This document shows positions 37,561 to 46,244 of a DNA stretch of 64,000 nt, piece by piece. Made by a program: the position numbers and the translations under genes. The DNA is taken from positions 186,001-250,000 of the forward strand of contig NZ_JACAAX010000002.1 of NCBI RefSeq assembly GCF_013377085.1, read 5' to 3'. How positions within the stretch are numbered: the first letter of the stretch is position 1; every line of letters begins with the position of its first letter. This stretch comes from Rhodoplanes sp. GTDB lineage: Bacteria; Pseudomonadota; Alphaproteobacteria; Rhizobiales; Xanthobacteraceae. The notes beneath the pieces were generated by a model, which was not told the DNA's origin, did not search any database, and saw only the letters and a program-made list of their open reading frames with translations.

Positions 37561-39810
37561 ATGTTCACCCTTCCATTCTATAGTATTTGGCTTGTCGCAT
37601 ACCCGCGATCCAGCTTGTTATACTTGAGGCACAATCGACAGATGATGTTCTCAGGCAAGTTTACTTATCGCATTGAAACGGAGCCGTCCGTCCTGGAGCT
37701 CCACCTCTCGGCCATCCGAGCCATTGGTGATGCAGAGAAGGATGCGCTCGGCTTCATCCCGGAAGGGGGCCTGCGCGAGGCCATCTACCGAAGGCGCCTG
37801 TTTGCCATGGTCGCTCGGGACGGGGAGACTTTAGAAATTGCCGGCTATATCTTGTTCGGCGGAGTGTTTCCTAGCGCTCGTGTTTTGCAGATTGCCGTCT
37901 CGCCAAGTCATCGTCGAAGCGGGGTCGCGTCGGCACTAATCAGCTCTCTCGTGACCTACCTGGAGAAACGAGGATACATCGATTTGACAGCGGCCATTGC
38001 GTCCAACTTGCCGGACGCGCAAGCATTCTACGAGCGAAATGGCTTTATCGAGCGACGCACACGCGCCGGTGGACAGGCTCGTCAGAGAACCATCATTGTC
38101 CGTGCACGTAATCTCGATACAAAAAGCCTGCTTTCGCTGATGAGCCCCTCGAACGTCATGTCTTCTTCTGTCGCGGATCTGGGACTACGTCATCCCAGCG
38201 CCTTTGAGGCTCCGCTGTATGTGTTCGATCTGAACGTTCTGTTCGATCTCATCCGCGATCGTGCGCGTTCAGACCTTGCAAATCACCTTTTTAGTGCTGC
38301 GCTTTCACACATGGTTCGTCTAGCGGTAGCGCCTGAGTTCATTGTCGAGTTGGAGCGGTCATCACGCGGCGAAGCCGCCGACCCCACATTGAGTTTGGCG
38401 CGGCAACTTCCACGGCTGCCGAGCTTCCCGAAAATCGAAGTCGACACCCTCGCCGCGGATATTCATCGGGTCGTGTTCGAGGACAAGAAGCGGTCGCAGG
38501 CAGGCCGCCCCCAAGCGTTGAGTGACGCGCGTCATCTGGCCGAGGCGGCTCTGTCTCGCGCTGTCGGCTACATCACAAGCGACGAAGCGTTGTTGAACTC
38601 GCGCGATGAGATTCTCGAGATGATCGGCGTGGATGTCGCAGGGCTCGATGAATTTGTCCACCTGCTCCCGACGCCGGAGTCGAACGTCTGGCGCAACCAG
38701 CTTCAGGGGACAGAATGTGAGACTAAATCGGCTTCGATCCCGGACGCCAAGCGTTACCTGGTCTCTCAGCAAGTCAGCGAAGAGGTCATCCGGGAGTTCT
38801 GCCCAAGCACCTCATCTCTCTCACGTCCTCGAACAATGGGTGTGTTTGAGAATGGCGAGATCGTCGGCCTGAGCATTTACCAAATGCCGCCAAGTGTGAA
38901 TGCGACTGGCAAGCTCCTGGTTCATGTGCGGCCTGATCACGTCGTGCACGGCACATTCGTCGAACACCTGCTCGATGATGCGCTCTATGAGGCCTGCACT
39001 TCGGGCCCGATAACGATCGAGTTGAAATGTGGACCTGGTCAGTCGGCCACGAAGCGCACAGCCCAGCTCCGAGGATTTTTACCCACAAACCTGCCAGAGA
39101 GATTCATTAAGATTGCCATGGGCAGGCCATTAACACCCGCCACTTGGGATAATATCATTCGACAGACGCGACGTCGGACAGGACTGGAGCTTCCTGATTA
39201 TCCTCGTGACACTTCCACCCTCGAATTCGGCGTGCTGGTTCGACGTCCCGACGGGACCACGACGAAAGTCTCTCTGTCTTCCCTGGAAGACGCACTCTCG
39301 CCAACGTTGATCATCTGGCCGAGCCGCGACGGAGTTATCGCGCCAATCACAAAGACGTATGCAGACGACCTCCTCGGAACGGCCGAGCAGTTCCCTCTAT
39401 TCGGTCGACCACGCGCGGCATTCGTTGGTTCTCGGACCTACTTTAACAGTCCCCGCACAATGGCGTTGATGCGGCCGGGTGCGCCGATCCTCTTCTACGA
39501 ATCGTGGAGGTCAGGAGGACGGGCCGCCATTGTTGCGGCCGGCCGCATCGTTGACGCAGTTGTCATACTGAAGTCTCAGGTACCTGACGATTTGCGCCAA
39601 AGGGCAGTTGTCGAGGACCTCGAGCCGCTGACTGCCTCGTCCGACGTTCTAGCAACAACATTCGACAATTTAATTCGGTTTCCGACTCCCGTTCGCCTCG
39701 ATACACTGCGAGCACTCGGCGCCGAGGGGACGTCGAACCTGCAAAGAACAACTGCACTGCCGAATGCTCTTTTGGCAGCTATTCTTGATCTTGGGTGGTC
39801 CGGTGCCTGA
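37561..39810 (+). CDS. Multidomain GNAT acetyltransferase - PIN nuclease - PUA/EVE-like protein
   Basis: This is a 749-codon protein of unfamiliar architecture. Residues about 33-185 form a GNAT acetyltransferase with the acetyl-CoA motif VSPSHRRSGVASALIS (about 113-128) and DAQAFYERNGF. Residues about 216-365 form a PIN-type ribonuclease with candidate acidic residues in YVFDLNVLFDL (about 223), FIVELERSS, LSDARHLAEAAL (about 322) and ITSDEALL (341). A second, diverged GNAT-like or linker region spans about 390-560. The C-terminus (about 580-749, LIIWPSRDGVIAPI ... ILFYESWRSGGRAAIVAAGRI) resembles PUA/EVE/ASCH-fold RNA-binding modules. AGGTGAT before the ATG at 37561 supports that start; ATG 37642 is an alternative. 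GC content and codon use are visibly lower than in neighbouring genes, which suggests transfer. Its end overlaps the ASCH gene by 8 bp. Confidence 0.72.
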   Translation: MFTLPFYSIWLVAYPRSSLLYLRHNRQMMFSGKFTYRIETEPSVLELHLSAIRAIGDAEKDALGFIPEGGLREAIYRRRLFAMVARDGETLEIAGYILFGGVFPSARVLQIAVSPSHRRSGVASALISSLVTYLEKRGYIDLTAAIASNLPDAQAFYERNGFIERRTRAGGQARQRTIIVRARNLDTKSLLSLMSPSNVMSSSVADLGLRHPSAFEAPLYVFDLNVLFDLIRDRARSDLANHLFSAALSHMVRLAVAPEFIVELERSSRGEAADPTLSLARQLPRLPSFPKIEVDTLAADIHRVVFEDKKRSQAGRPQALSDARHLAEAALSRAVGYITSDEALLNSRDEILEMIGVDVAGLDEFVHLLPTPESNVWRNQLQGTECETKSASIPDAKRYLVSQQVSEEVIREFCPSTSSLSRPRTMGVFENGEIVGLSIYQMPPSVNATGKLLVHVRPDHVVHGTFVEHLLDDALYEACTSGPITIELKCGPGQSATKRTAQLRGFLPTNLPERFIKIAMGRPLTPATWDNIIRQTRRRTGLELPDYPRDTSTLEFGVLVRRPDGTTTKVSLSSLEDALSPTLIIWPSRDGVIAPITKTYADDLLGTAEQFPLFGRPRAAFVGSRTYFNSPRTMALMRPGAPILFYESWRSGGRAAIVAAGRIVDAVVILKSQVPDDLRQRAVVEDLEPLTASSDVLATTFDNLIRFPTPVRLDTLRALGAEGTSNLQRTTALPNALLAAILDLGWSGA

Positions 39811-40234
39811 CGAATGCGACGCAATCATCTCGATTCGTCCGAATTTTGCGGATGCGATCTTGAATGGTACTAAAACGATCGAGCTGCGTCGGCGTATTCC
39901 TCAGATAGCGAACGGTTCGCGCCTTTGGATTTATGCTACCCGCCCCACCGCAGCAGTCGTCGGTGTTGTAACCATCACGGATGTGGATCGAGCGCATCCA
40001 AGTGAGATATGGCAAAGACACAAGTATGAAGTTGGTTTGGATCACGCCTCATTCAAAGAGTACTTCCACGGTGCTCAGGAAGCGGTAGCCATATCATTGG
40101 AGGCGGCTGAGCGTGTTGAACCAATTTCCATGAGCAAACTGCGAAAGATCCGAGACCGTTTCCATCCACCTCAGGTGCTCGTTCGGCTGACGGATTCCGA
40201 AGCAAGGGCATTGCAAAAATTGGCCAAGAGATGA
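39803..40234 (+). CDS. ASCH-domain protein (YqfB-like fold)
   Basis: This 143-residue protein starts at a GTG that overlaps the upstream stop, with GGTGG 5-9 bases before it. AIISIRPNFADAILNGTKTIELRRRIP is the ASCH signature. The GTKT segment matches the Lys and Thr that form the active site of the N4-acetylcytidine amidohydrolase YqfB. The rest (WIYATRPTAAVVGVVTITDV, DHASFKEYFHGAQEAVAISL) completes the beta-barrel. ASCH proteins bind RNA or modified nucleosides and some are ribonucleases. Coupling with a GNAT-PIN protein suggests a two-gene RNA-acting unit, which is inference. Composition matches the upstream gene. Confidence 0.75.
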   Translation: MPDECDAIISIRPNFADAILNGTKTIELRRRIPQIANGSRLWIYATRPTAAVVGVVTITDVDRAHPSEIWQRHKYEVGLDHASFKEYFHGAQEAVAISLEAAERVEPISMSKLRKIRDRFHPPQVLVRLTDSEARALQKLAKR

Positions 40235-40488
40235 GTCCGAGAATTCCGATTAAGGAACGAGCCCGCGGAGGCCCCAAGGTTTTTGCGCTCTACGGAAAGT
40301 GCAACAAGGACGAGTTCACGCTGTTCGTCACGTTCGGAATTCTCGGGGCAGGCCGAAAACTTCGCCGGCAGCAAAGCTACTCTCCACCTCGTTTATTGGG
40401 AGCAATCCACGCTGGCTGGGTCACACTTGGAAAGCGCCGTAACCCATCATTTGCATCCGACGGATGGGTTACGGCACTTCGCGCCTAA
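40231..40488 (+). CDS. Possible third small gene of the low-GC operon
   Basis: An 85-codon frame starts with an ATG overlapping the ASCH stop (ATGA at 40231-40234). The first about 55 codons (PKVFALYGKCNKDEFTLFVTFGILG) look protein-like. The last 20 codons run through an inverted repeat, so the gene may be truncated by that element. No domain is recognised. Confidence 0.3.
   Translation: MSPRIPIKERARGGPKVFALYGKCNKDEFTLFVTFGILGAGRKLRRQQSYSPPRLLGAIHAGWVTLGKRRNPSFASDGWVTALRA
40436..40475. repeat. Inverted repeat, 13-bp perfect arms (GTAACCCATC type)
   Basis: GCCGTAACCCATC (40436-40448) and GATGGGTTACGGC (40463-40475) flank a 14-base loop. CCTAACCCACCCTAC follows at about 40484-40498. Such elements are frequent between genes in proteobacteria. 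Here it marks the right border of the low-GC island and may double as a terminator. Confidence 0.65.
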
Positions 40489-40520
40489 CCCACCCTACAG
40501 CCGCCCTGCCCCCCTCCTGA

Positions 40521-42143
40521 TCAGCTCCGCAATCCCGGCGCCTCGTGGCCGGTGCGGGCGACGTATTCGGTGTAGCCGCCGCCGTACTGGTGGATGCCGT
40601 CCGGGGTGAGCTCCAGCACGCGGTTCGACAGCGCGGCTAGAAAATGCCGGTCGTGCGAGACGAACAGCATGGTGCCCTCGTATTGCGAGAGTGCACCGAT
40701 CAGCATTTCCTTGGTCGCCATGTCGAGATGATTGGTCGGCTCGTCCAGCACCAGAAAATTCGGCGGGTCGTAGAGCATCAGCGCCATCACCAGGCGCGCC
40801 TTCTCGCCGCCGGACAGCACGCGGCAGCGCTTTTCCACGTCGTCGCCGGAAAAGCCGAAGCAGCCGGCGAGCGCGCGCAGCGAGCCCTGGCCGGCCTGCG
40901 GGAACGCGTCCTCGAGCTGCTCGAACACGGTGCGCTCGCCGTCGAGAAGGTCCATGGCGTGCTGGGCGAAATAGCCCATCTTGACGCTGCCGCCGACCGC
41001 CACGCTGCCGTCGTCGGGCTCGGCCGCGCCGGCGACCAGCTTCAGCAATGTCGACTTGCCGGCGCCGTTGACGCCCATGACGCACCAGCGCTCGCGCCGC
41101 CGCACACTGAAGTCGAGCCCTTCGTAGATGCGCTTGCTGCCGTAGCGCTTGTGGACGTCTTTGAGACTCACCACGTCCTCGCCGGAGCGCGGCGCCGGCG
41201 GAAAGTCGAACACCACGGTCTGGCGGCGGCGCGGCGGCTCCACCTTCTCGATCTTGTCGAGCTTCTTCACCCGGCTCTGAACCTGGGCCGCGTGCGAGGC
41301 GCGCGCCTTGAAACGCTCGATGAAGGCGATCTCCTTGGCCAGCATCGCCTGCTGGCGCTCGAACTGGGCCTGCTGCTGCTTCTCGGCGAGCGCGCGCTGG
41401 CCTTCGTAGAACTCGTAATCGCCCGAATAGGTGGTCAGCGTGCCGCCGTCGATCTCGACCACCTTGCCGACGATGCGGTTCATGAACTCGCGGTCGTGCG
41501 AGGTCATCATCAGGCCGCCCTCGTAGCCCTTGAGGAACGCCTCCAGCCAGATCAGGCTCTCGAGATCGAGATGGTTGCTCGGCTCGTCGAGCAGCATGGC
41601 GTCGGGGCGCATGAGGAGAATACGGGCGAGCGCGACCCGCATCTTCCAGCCGCCCGACAGCTTGCCGACGTCGCCGTCCATCATCTCCTGGCTGAAGCCG
41701 AGGCCGGCCAGAACCTCGCGGGCCCGCCCCTCGAGGGCGTAGCCGTCCAGCTCCTCGAAGCGGTGCTGCACCTCGCCGTAGCGCTCGATGATCTCGTCCA
41801 TCTCGTCGGCCCGGTCCGGGTCCGCCATGGCGTGCTCGAGCTCCGCGAGCTCGGCCGCGACGGCGGCCACCGGGCCGGCCCCGTCCATCACCTCGGCGAC
41901 GGCGCTGCGGCCCGCCATCTCGCCGACGTCCTGGCTGAAATAGCCGATGGTGACGCCGCGATCGACCGAGACCTGGCCCTCGTCGGGCTGCTCCTCGCCC
42001 GTGATCATGCGGAACAGCGTCGTCTTGCCGGACCCGTTGGGGCCGACCAGGCCGACCTTCTCGCCGCGCTGGAGCGCCGCGGAGGCCTCGATGAACAGGA
42101 GCTGGTGGCCGTTCTGCTTGGAGATGGTGTCGAGACGAATCAT
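40521..42143 (-). CDS. ABC-F family ATPase (ribosome-associated, YbiT/Uup-like)
   Basis: This 540-residue soluble protein has two ABC cassettes: Walker A GPNGSGKTT (about 35-43) and GVNGAGKST (about 355-363), signatures LSGGWKMR and LSGGEKARL, and Walker B MLLDEPSNHLDL and LVLDEPTNHLDM. The inter-domain linker (YEGQRALAEKQQQAQFERQQAMLAKEIAFIERFKARASHAAQVQSR) is the P-site tRNA interaction motif of ABC-F factors. It has no membrane part. ABC-F proteins act on stalled or initiating ribosomes; the specific subtype is not resolved. Confidence 0.92.
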   Translation of the reverse strand: MIRLDTISKQNGHQLLFIEASAALQRGEKVGLVGPNGSGKTTLFRMITGEEQPDEGQVSVDRGVTIGYFSQDVGEMAGRSAVAEVMDGAGPVAAVAAELAELEHAMADPDRADEMDEIIERYGEVQHRFEELDGYALEGRAREVLAGLGFSQEMMDGDVGKLSGGWKMRVALARILLMRPDAMLLDEPSNHLDLESLIWLEAFLKGYEGGLMMTSHDREFMNRIVGKVVEIDGGTLTTYSGDYEFYEGQRALAEKQQQAQFERQQAMLAKEIAFIERFKARASHAAQVQSRVKKLDKIEKVEPPRRRQTVVFDFPPAPRSGEDVVSLKDVHKRYGSKRIYEGLDFSVRRRERWCVMGVNGAGKSTLLKLVAGAAEPDDGSVAVGGSVKMGYFAQHAMDLLDGERTVFEQLEDAFPQAGQGSLRALAGCFGFSGDDVEKRCRVLSGGEKARLVMALMLYDPPNFLVLDEPTNHLDMATKEMLIGALSQYEGTMLFVSHDRHFLAALSNRVLELTPDGIHQYGGGYTEYVARTGHEAPGLRS

Positions 42144-42276
42144 GGGAGCGCGGGAACCTTGAGCACGAGTAGGATCTGGAGCACGAGAGAAGCCGGAAGA
42201 CGGGTTTGCGGCGCCCTTATGCCATGCCGCGCCGGCGCGGGCGCGTTTTCCGGCGGCCTGCTTGCCGGCGGCCCGG

Positions 42277-42318
42277 TTGCAGGTTTTGCCGGCCGTTGAT
42301 ATCTATCATTGGTAGATA
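42277..42318 (+). promoter_or_regulatory. vapBC promoter with overlapping operator
   Basis: TTGCAG (42277-42282), a 17-bp spacer and TATCTA (42300-42305) form a sigma-70 promoter. The -10 is the left arm of the inverted repeat TATCTA-N7-TAGATA (42300-42318), placed for autoregulation by the antitoxin. The vapB ATG is 15 bases further. Confidence 0.65.
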
Positions 42319-42333
42319 CCAAGGGAGGCGCCG

Positions 42334-42612
42334 ATGGCCGAGGCGCGCGCGAAGCTGTTCATGCACGGGCGCAGCCAGGCGGTGCGGCTGCCCAAGGAAT
42401 TCCGCATGCCCGGCAAGGAGGTGCGGGTCCGCAAGGTCGGCCGCACCGTGGTGCTGGAGCCGCTGGAGGGGGAGTTCGACGTCGAGGCGTGGTGGGCAAA
42501 GCTCGACGAGTATCGAGATATCCCGTTCATGCCGGAAGGACGCGAGCAGCCGCCGATGCCGGTCGACAACCGCAAATACTTCGACGACGACGATGACTCT
42601 GCGGACAAGTAG
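42334..42612 (+). CDS. vapB: VapB-type antitoxin (AbrB/SpoVT fold)
   Basis: This 92-residue antitoxin has the swapped-hairpin DNA-binding motif AKLFMHGRSQAVRLPKEFRMPGKEVRVRKVGRTVVLEPL. It is followed by a toxin-binding tail rich in aromatic and acidic residues (FDVEAWWAKLDEYRDIPFMP, ending DDDDDSADK). GGGAGG seven bases upstream supports the start. It neutralises the VapC encoded 27 bp downstream and, with it, probably represses the promoter palindrome. Confidence 0.92.
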   Translation: MAEARAKLFMHGRSQAVRLPKEFRMPGKEVRVRKVGRTVVLEPLEGEFDVEAWWAKLDEYRDIPFMPEGREQPPMPVDNRKYFDDDDDSADK

Positions 42613-42639
42613 CCGCCGAGCGATCATACGGCGGGTCGC

Positions 42640-43053
42640 ATGATTTGCCTCGACACCAACACGATCATCGTCGCCCTGAACGATCCGACGTCTCGGGCGC
42701 GGCTGCGCATCAATGCCGCCATCGCGTCCGCGTCGCCGGTGTTGATTTCGGTCATCGTCCTGTTCGAATTGCGCTTCGGCATCGCTAAGAGCACGCGCCG
42801 CGACTACAATTCCCGACGGCTCGACGACTTCCTCGACGGCCCCTTCGACGTGCTGCCGTTCGACGCCGAGGACGCGGCCGAGGCGGGCGACATCCGCGCG
42901 ACCTTGGAAAAGGCCGGCATGCCGATCGGCCCCTATGATCTCCTGATCGCCGCCCAGGCGCGCCGCCGCGACGCCCTCCTGGTCACGGCCAATTCGCGCG
43001 AGTTCGCCCGGGTGCCCGGCCTGCGCAGCGAGGACTGGTCGCTGCCGGCGTGA
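42640..43053 (+). CDS. vapC: VapC-type PIN ribonuclease toxin
   Basis: This 137-residue PIN-domain RNase has all acidic positions of the family: D5 in ICLDTNTII, E in VIVLFELRFG, D in IGPYDLLIAAQA and the final acidic/Asn patch in LLVTANSREFARVPGL. VapC toxins cut tRNA or rRNA; the target is unknown. It forms a type II toxin-antitoxin operon with the preceding vapB. Confidence 0.93.
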   Translation: MICLDTNTIIVALNDPTSRARLRINAAIASASPVLISVIVLFELRFGIAKSTRRDYNSRRLDDFLDGPFDVLPFDAEDAAEAGDIRATLEKAGMPIGPYDLLIAAQARRRDALLVTANSREFARVPGLRSEDWSLPA

Positions 43054-43065
43054 ATCCGGCCGGCC

Positions 43066-43824
43066 TCAACCCGCCTCGTCCTCCGCCGCCACGGGCGGCC
43101 GCTCCCCGAAAATCGCGGTGCCGATGCGCACATGGGTGGCGCCGAAGCGGATCGCCACGGCGAAGTCGTCGCTCATGCCCATCGACAGGAGATCGAGGCC
43201 GTTGCGCCGGGCGATCTTGGCCGCCAGGGCGAAATGCGGCGCCGGCGCCTCGTCGGCCGGCGGGATGCACATCAGGCCGCCGATGGTCAGATCCCAGCGG
43301 TCGCGGCAGGCGGCCAGGAAGGCGTCGGCCTCCTCGGGCAGCACGCCGGCCTTTTGGGGCTCGGCGCCGGTGTTGACCTCAACGAGCAGCAGCGGTTGCC
43401 GGCCGGCGCGCTGCACCTCCTTGGCGAGCGCCGTCGCAAGGCTCGGCCGGTCGACCGAGTGGATGGCGTCGAACAGCGCCACCGCCTCGCGCGCCTTGTT
43501 GGACTGCAGCGGCCCGATCATGTGCAGGGCGACGCCGGGGTGCTTTTCGCGCAGGGCCGTCCACTTGGCCTTGGCCTCCTGCACCCGGTTCTCGCCGAAG
43601 GCGCGCTGGCCGGCCGCGATCGCGGCCTCGATGCCGGCCGCCGGCACGGTCTTGCTGACCGCCACCAGCGTCACGGCGCCGGGGTCGCGGGCGGCCTCGC
43701 GGCAGGCCGCGTCGATCTCGCGGCGCACCGCGGCCAGCCGCGCCGCCGCCGACGCGCCGGGCGCGCCGGGCGCGCCGGCGCGTTCTGCTGCAGGCACAAC
43801 GGGATGCGGGTCGAAATTCGTCAT
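43066..43824 (-). CDS. yggS: YggS/PROSC-family pyridoxal-phosphate homeostasis protein
   Basis: This 252-residue single-domain PLP-binding barrel has the Schiff-base lysine in LVAVSKTVPAAGIEAAI (about residue 58). FGENRVQEAKAKW, HMIGPLQSNKAREAV, GLMCIPP and LSMGMSDDFAVAIRFGATHVRIGTAIFG are all family motifs. It buffers PLP and amino/keto acid balance rather than catalysing a reaction. An N-terminal extension of about 25 residues (GAPGAPGASAAAR) is low-complexity. Confidence 0.93.
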   Translation of the reverse strand: MTNFDPHPVVPAAERAGAPGAPGASAAARLAAVRREIDAACREAARDPGAVTLVAVSKTVPAAGIEAAIAAGQRAFGENRVQEAKAKWTALREKHPGVALHMIGPLQSNKAREAVALFDAIHSVDRPSLATALAKEVQRAGRQPLLLVEVNTGAEPQKAGVLPEEADAFLAACRDRWDLTIGGLMCIPPADEAPAPHFALAAKIARRNGLDLLSMGMSDDFAVAIRFGATHVRIGTAIFGERPPVAAEDEAG

Positions 43825-43911
43825 GTCGGAATCGCTCGATTTTTATCGATTGCCTGAAGGCCGTTTTCACCCCGCCCGGCTACCATCGTTCTGGGGAATG
43901 GGACACGTCGC

Positions 43912-45576
43912 ATGCCGGACAAACCGCAGCGGAGTCTTAGCACGCGTCGGCGCATCAAGCCGAGGCTGAGCATCCGTGCGCGCCTGATGCTGCTGGCGCT
44001 GCTCGCCGTGGTGCCGCTGGTCGTCGACCGCGTCCACCTGACCGAGACCAGCCGCGTCGAGCGGGTGCAGATCGCCTATACCGAGGTGGTGACGCTCGCC
44101 CGCCGGGCCCGCGACGCCCAGGTCGAGACGATCGATGCGACGCGGGCGCTGCTGCAGGTGGTGGCGCGCGCCTATATCGCGTCCAGTGCCACCACCGGCG
44201 ACTGCGCCACCTTCCTGTGGGGCTTCGTCTCCGACGCGCCGTGGATCACCAGCCTGTCGGTGGTCGGCGCCGACGGGCGGATCGCCTGCTCGACCCGCCG
44301 CCAGGCGATCGGGCTCGATCTGTCCGATCGCGACTACATCAAGGAGGTGCAGCGCACCCACCATTACGTGCTCAGCGATTATCTGCTCGAGCGCTCCTAC
44401 GAGAAGTCGACCGTGCTGATGGCGTTTCCGATTCAGCGCCCGGACTCGACCGAGACGGCCGTGCTGCTGGCGCCCGTCGACCTCCACTGGCTCGCCCGCA
44501 TCGGCGAAGGCGTCGAAAGCCGCTCCGGCACCGCCGCCTATCTGATCGACGGCAAAGGCACGGTGCTGGCCGGGCTGCAGAGTCGCCAGCGGCTGGTCGG
44601 CAAGCGCTACGGGGACCACCCGCTGGTGCGGGCCGTGCAGGCGCAGCCGAACGGCACCGCGACGATCGAAGGCTTCGACGGGGTGCGCCGCATCTTCGGC
44701 TTCACCCAGCTCCCCGGCACCGACGCCCGCATCGTGGTCGGCTTCGAGGAGCGCGACGTGCTGAGCAAGATCGACCGCGAGTCCGGCATCGCCTATCTGC
44801 ACGTCGCCTTCTTCGGCCTGTTGACCATGATGGCGGCCTGGCTGGTCGGCGAGCACCTGATCGTCGAGCCGATCCGGGCGCTGGCCCGCACGGCGACCCG
44901 CATCGGCCAGGGCGATCTCGAGGTGCGGGCCGAGCCGGAGAGCTGGGCGCCGGAGTTCGTGCCGCTCGCCACCGCGCTGGCCGACATGGCCGGCCGGCTC
45001 GCCGCCCGCGAGCACGAGCTGCGCTCCGCCAACGAGCATCTCGAGGAGCTCGCCTCGATCGACGCGCTGTCCGGGCTCGCCAACCGGCGCAGCTTCGATG
45101 CGCGGCTCGCCTCCGAATGGCAGCAGGCGGCGGCGAGCGGCCACACGATCGGGCTGCTGATGATCGACGTCGATCATTTCAAGCTGTTCAACGACGGCTA
45201 TGGGCACGTCCAGGGCGACACCTGCCTGCGCCAGATCGGCCGCGTGCTGACCGGCGTGATCGACGGCCCGTCCGACTTCGCGGCCCGCTACGGCGGCGAG
45301 GAGTTCGTGCTGCTGCTGCCCGGCGCCGACGTCGCCCGCGCGGTCGAGCTGGCCGAGCGGCTGCGCCTCGCCGTGATGGCGCTGCGCATCCGCAACGAGG
45401 CCGCGCCGTCCGGCTTCATCACCGTGAGCGTCGGCGTCACGGCCCATGTGCCGGCGAAGGGCGCACGGCCGCGCGCGCTGGTCGAGGCGGCCGACGGCGC
45501 CCTCTACGCCGCCAAGCGTCGCGGCCGCAACACCACCGTGATCGACCGCGACGTCCCCCTGGCCGAGGCCGGGTGA
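43912..45576 (+). CDS. Membrane diguanylate cyclase with periplasmic Cache-like sensor and HAMP
   Basis: This 554-residue protein has a first helix at about 24-40, a periplasmic double-Cache-like sensor (about 45-285) with CSTRRQAIGLDLSDRDYIKEV, and a second helix (about 295-315). A HAMP segment follows (IVEPIRALARTATRIGQGDLEVRA), then a GGDEF domain (about 380-545). The active-site loop reads GGEEF, and the metal-binding IDVDHFKLFND is intact, so it should make cyclic di-GMP. No clear I-site RxxD precedes the GGEEF. The last third is partly duplicated at 47097-47402. Confidence 0.93.
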   Translation: MPDKPQRSLSTRRRIKPRLSIRARLMLLALLAVVPLVVDRVHLTETSRVERVQIAYTEVVTLARRARDAQVETIDATRALLQVVARAYIASSATTGDCATFLWGFVSDAPWITSLSVVGADGRIACSTRRQAIGLDLSDRDYIKEVQRTHHYVLSDYLLERSYEKSTVLMAFPIQRPDSTETAVLLAPVDLHWLARIGEGVESRSGTAAYLIDGKGTVLAGLQSRQRLVGKRYGDHPLVRAVQAQPNGTATIEGFDGVRRIFGFTQLPGTDARIVVGFEERDVLSKIDRESGIAYLHVAFFGLLTMMAAWLVGEHLIVEPIRALARTATRIGQGDLEVRAEPESWAPEFVPLATALADMAGRLAAREHELRSANEHLEELASIDALSGLANRRSFDARLASEWQQAAASGHTIGLLMIDVDHFKLFNDGYGHVQGDTCLRQIGRVLTGVIDGPSDFAARYGGEEFVLLLPGADVARAVELAERLRLAVMALRIRNEAAPSGFITVSVGVTAHVPAKGARPRALVEAADGALYAAKRRGRNTTVIDRDVPLAEAG

Positions 45577-46104
45577 TCAGTCGCGGCGACGCGCCTCGAA
45601 ATAGAGCCGTCTCAGCGTCTCTTCGCCGATCACGTCGGCGAGAGCCCGGAACGCGAAATACGGAAAGAACGTCAGGAACATGAGAGCCGTCGTGGCGATC
45701 ACCAGATGGAGCGTGCCGCCGCCGATCTCGGCGACACCGTCCCACAGCGGTTTGCCATGCACCAGCGCAAGTGTCGCTTCCTCGATCACCGTCAGGACGC
45801 CGACGAGCACGAGAAATATGACGGTGCGATAGAGCGTCGGAACAATGAGGGGACGCTTTCCGTAGCCGTCGCCGATGTGGAGGGCGCGTCCGACCAGCAT
45901 GAACTTCGCCGTGACGAGCGCCTTCACGGCCGCGAAGGCCCACGGTGCGAACGCGATCCCTTCCGCCTGGAGGATCGCAGCCTTGTAATAGACGAGGGCC
46001 GCGAACCAGACATAGAGGTAGGCGGCCAGAATGCCGAACTCGCGGAGCTCACGGACGAGGCGTTCGAAAGGGGAGCGTTTCGCAACAGTCGATTCGTCGT
46101 GCAT
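45577..46104 (-). CDS. Hypothetical membrane protein
   Basis: This 175-residue protein has about four hydrophobic helices (about 25-45, 53-72, 90-113 and 128-155). The ends are charged. I recognise no family. A GAGAG box precedes the ATG at 46104. Its stop codon directly abuts the stop of the convergent diguanylate cyclase (45576/45577). Confidence 0.75.
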   Translation of the reverse strand: MHDESTVAKRSPFERLVRELREFGILAAYLYVWFAALVYYKAAILQAEGIAFAPWAFAAVKALVTAKFMLVGRALHIGDGYGKRPLIVPTLYRTVIFLVLVGVLTVIEEATLALVHGKPLWDGVAEIGGGTLHLVIATTALMFLTFFPYFAFRALADVIGEETLRRLYFEARRRD

Positions 46105-46244
46105 CGGATCTCTCGAATGCCTGACGGAGCCGGATCACCATCACCGCCGCGATCGCTGTTCGCCGTGTATGGGAACCATTCTCTGTCTCTTCGCAGCTCG
46201 GGAGCGCTTCGCCCGTCCTGCGCCCTCGTCGTCGTGTGAAGGCC

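Noticed and set aside
43867-45447. 526-codon minus-strand frame opposite the diguanylate cyclase
   Set aside because: Antisense shadow rich in His, Gln, Asp and Arg, without motifs; the plus frame has an intact GGDEF domain.
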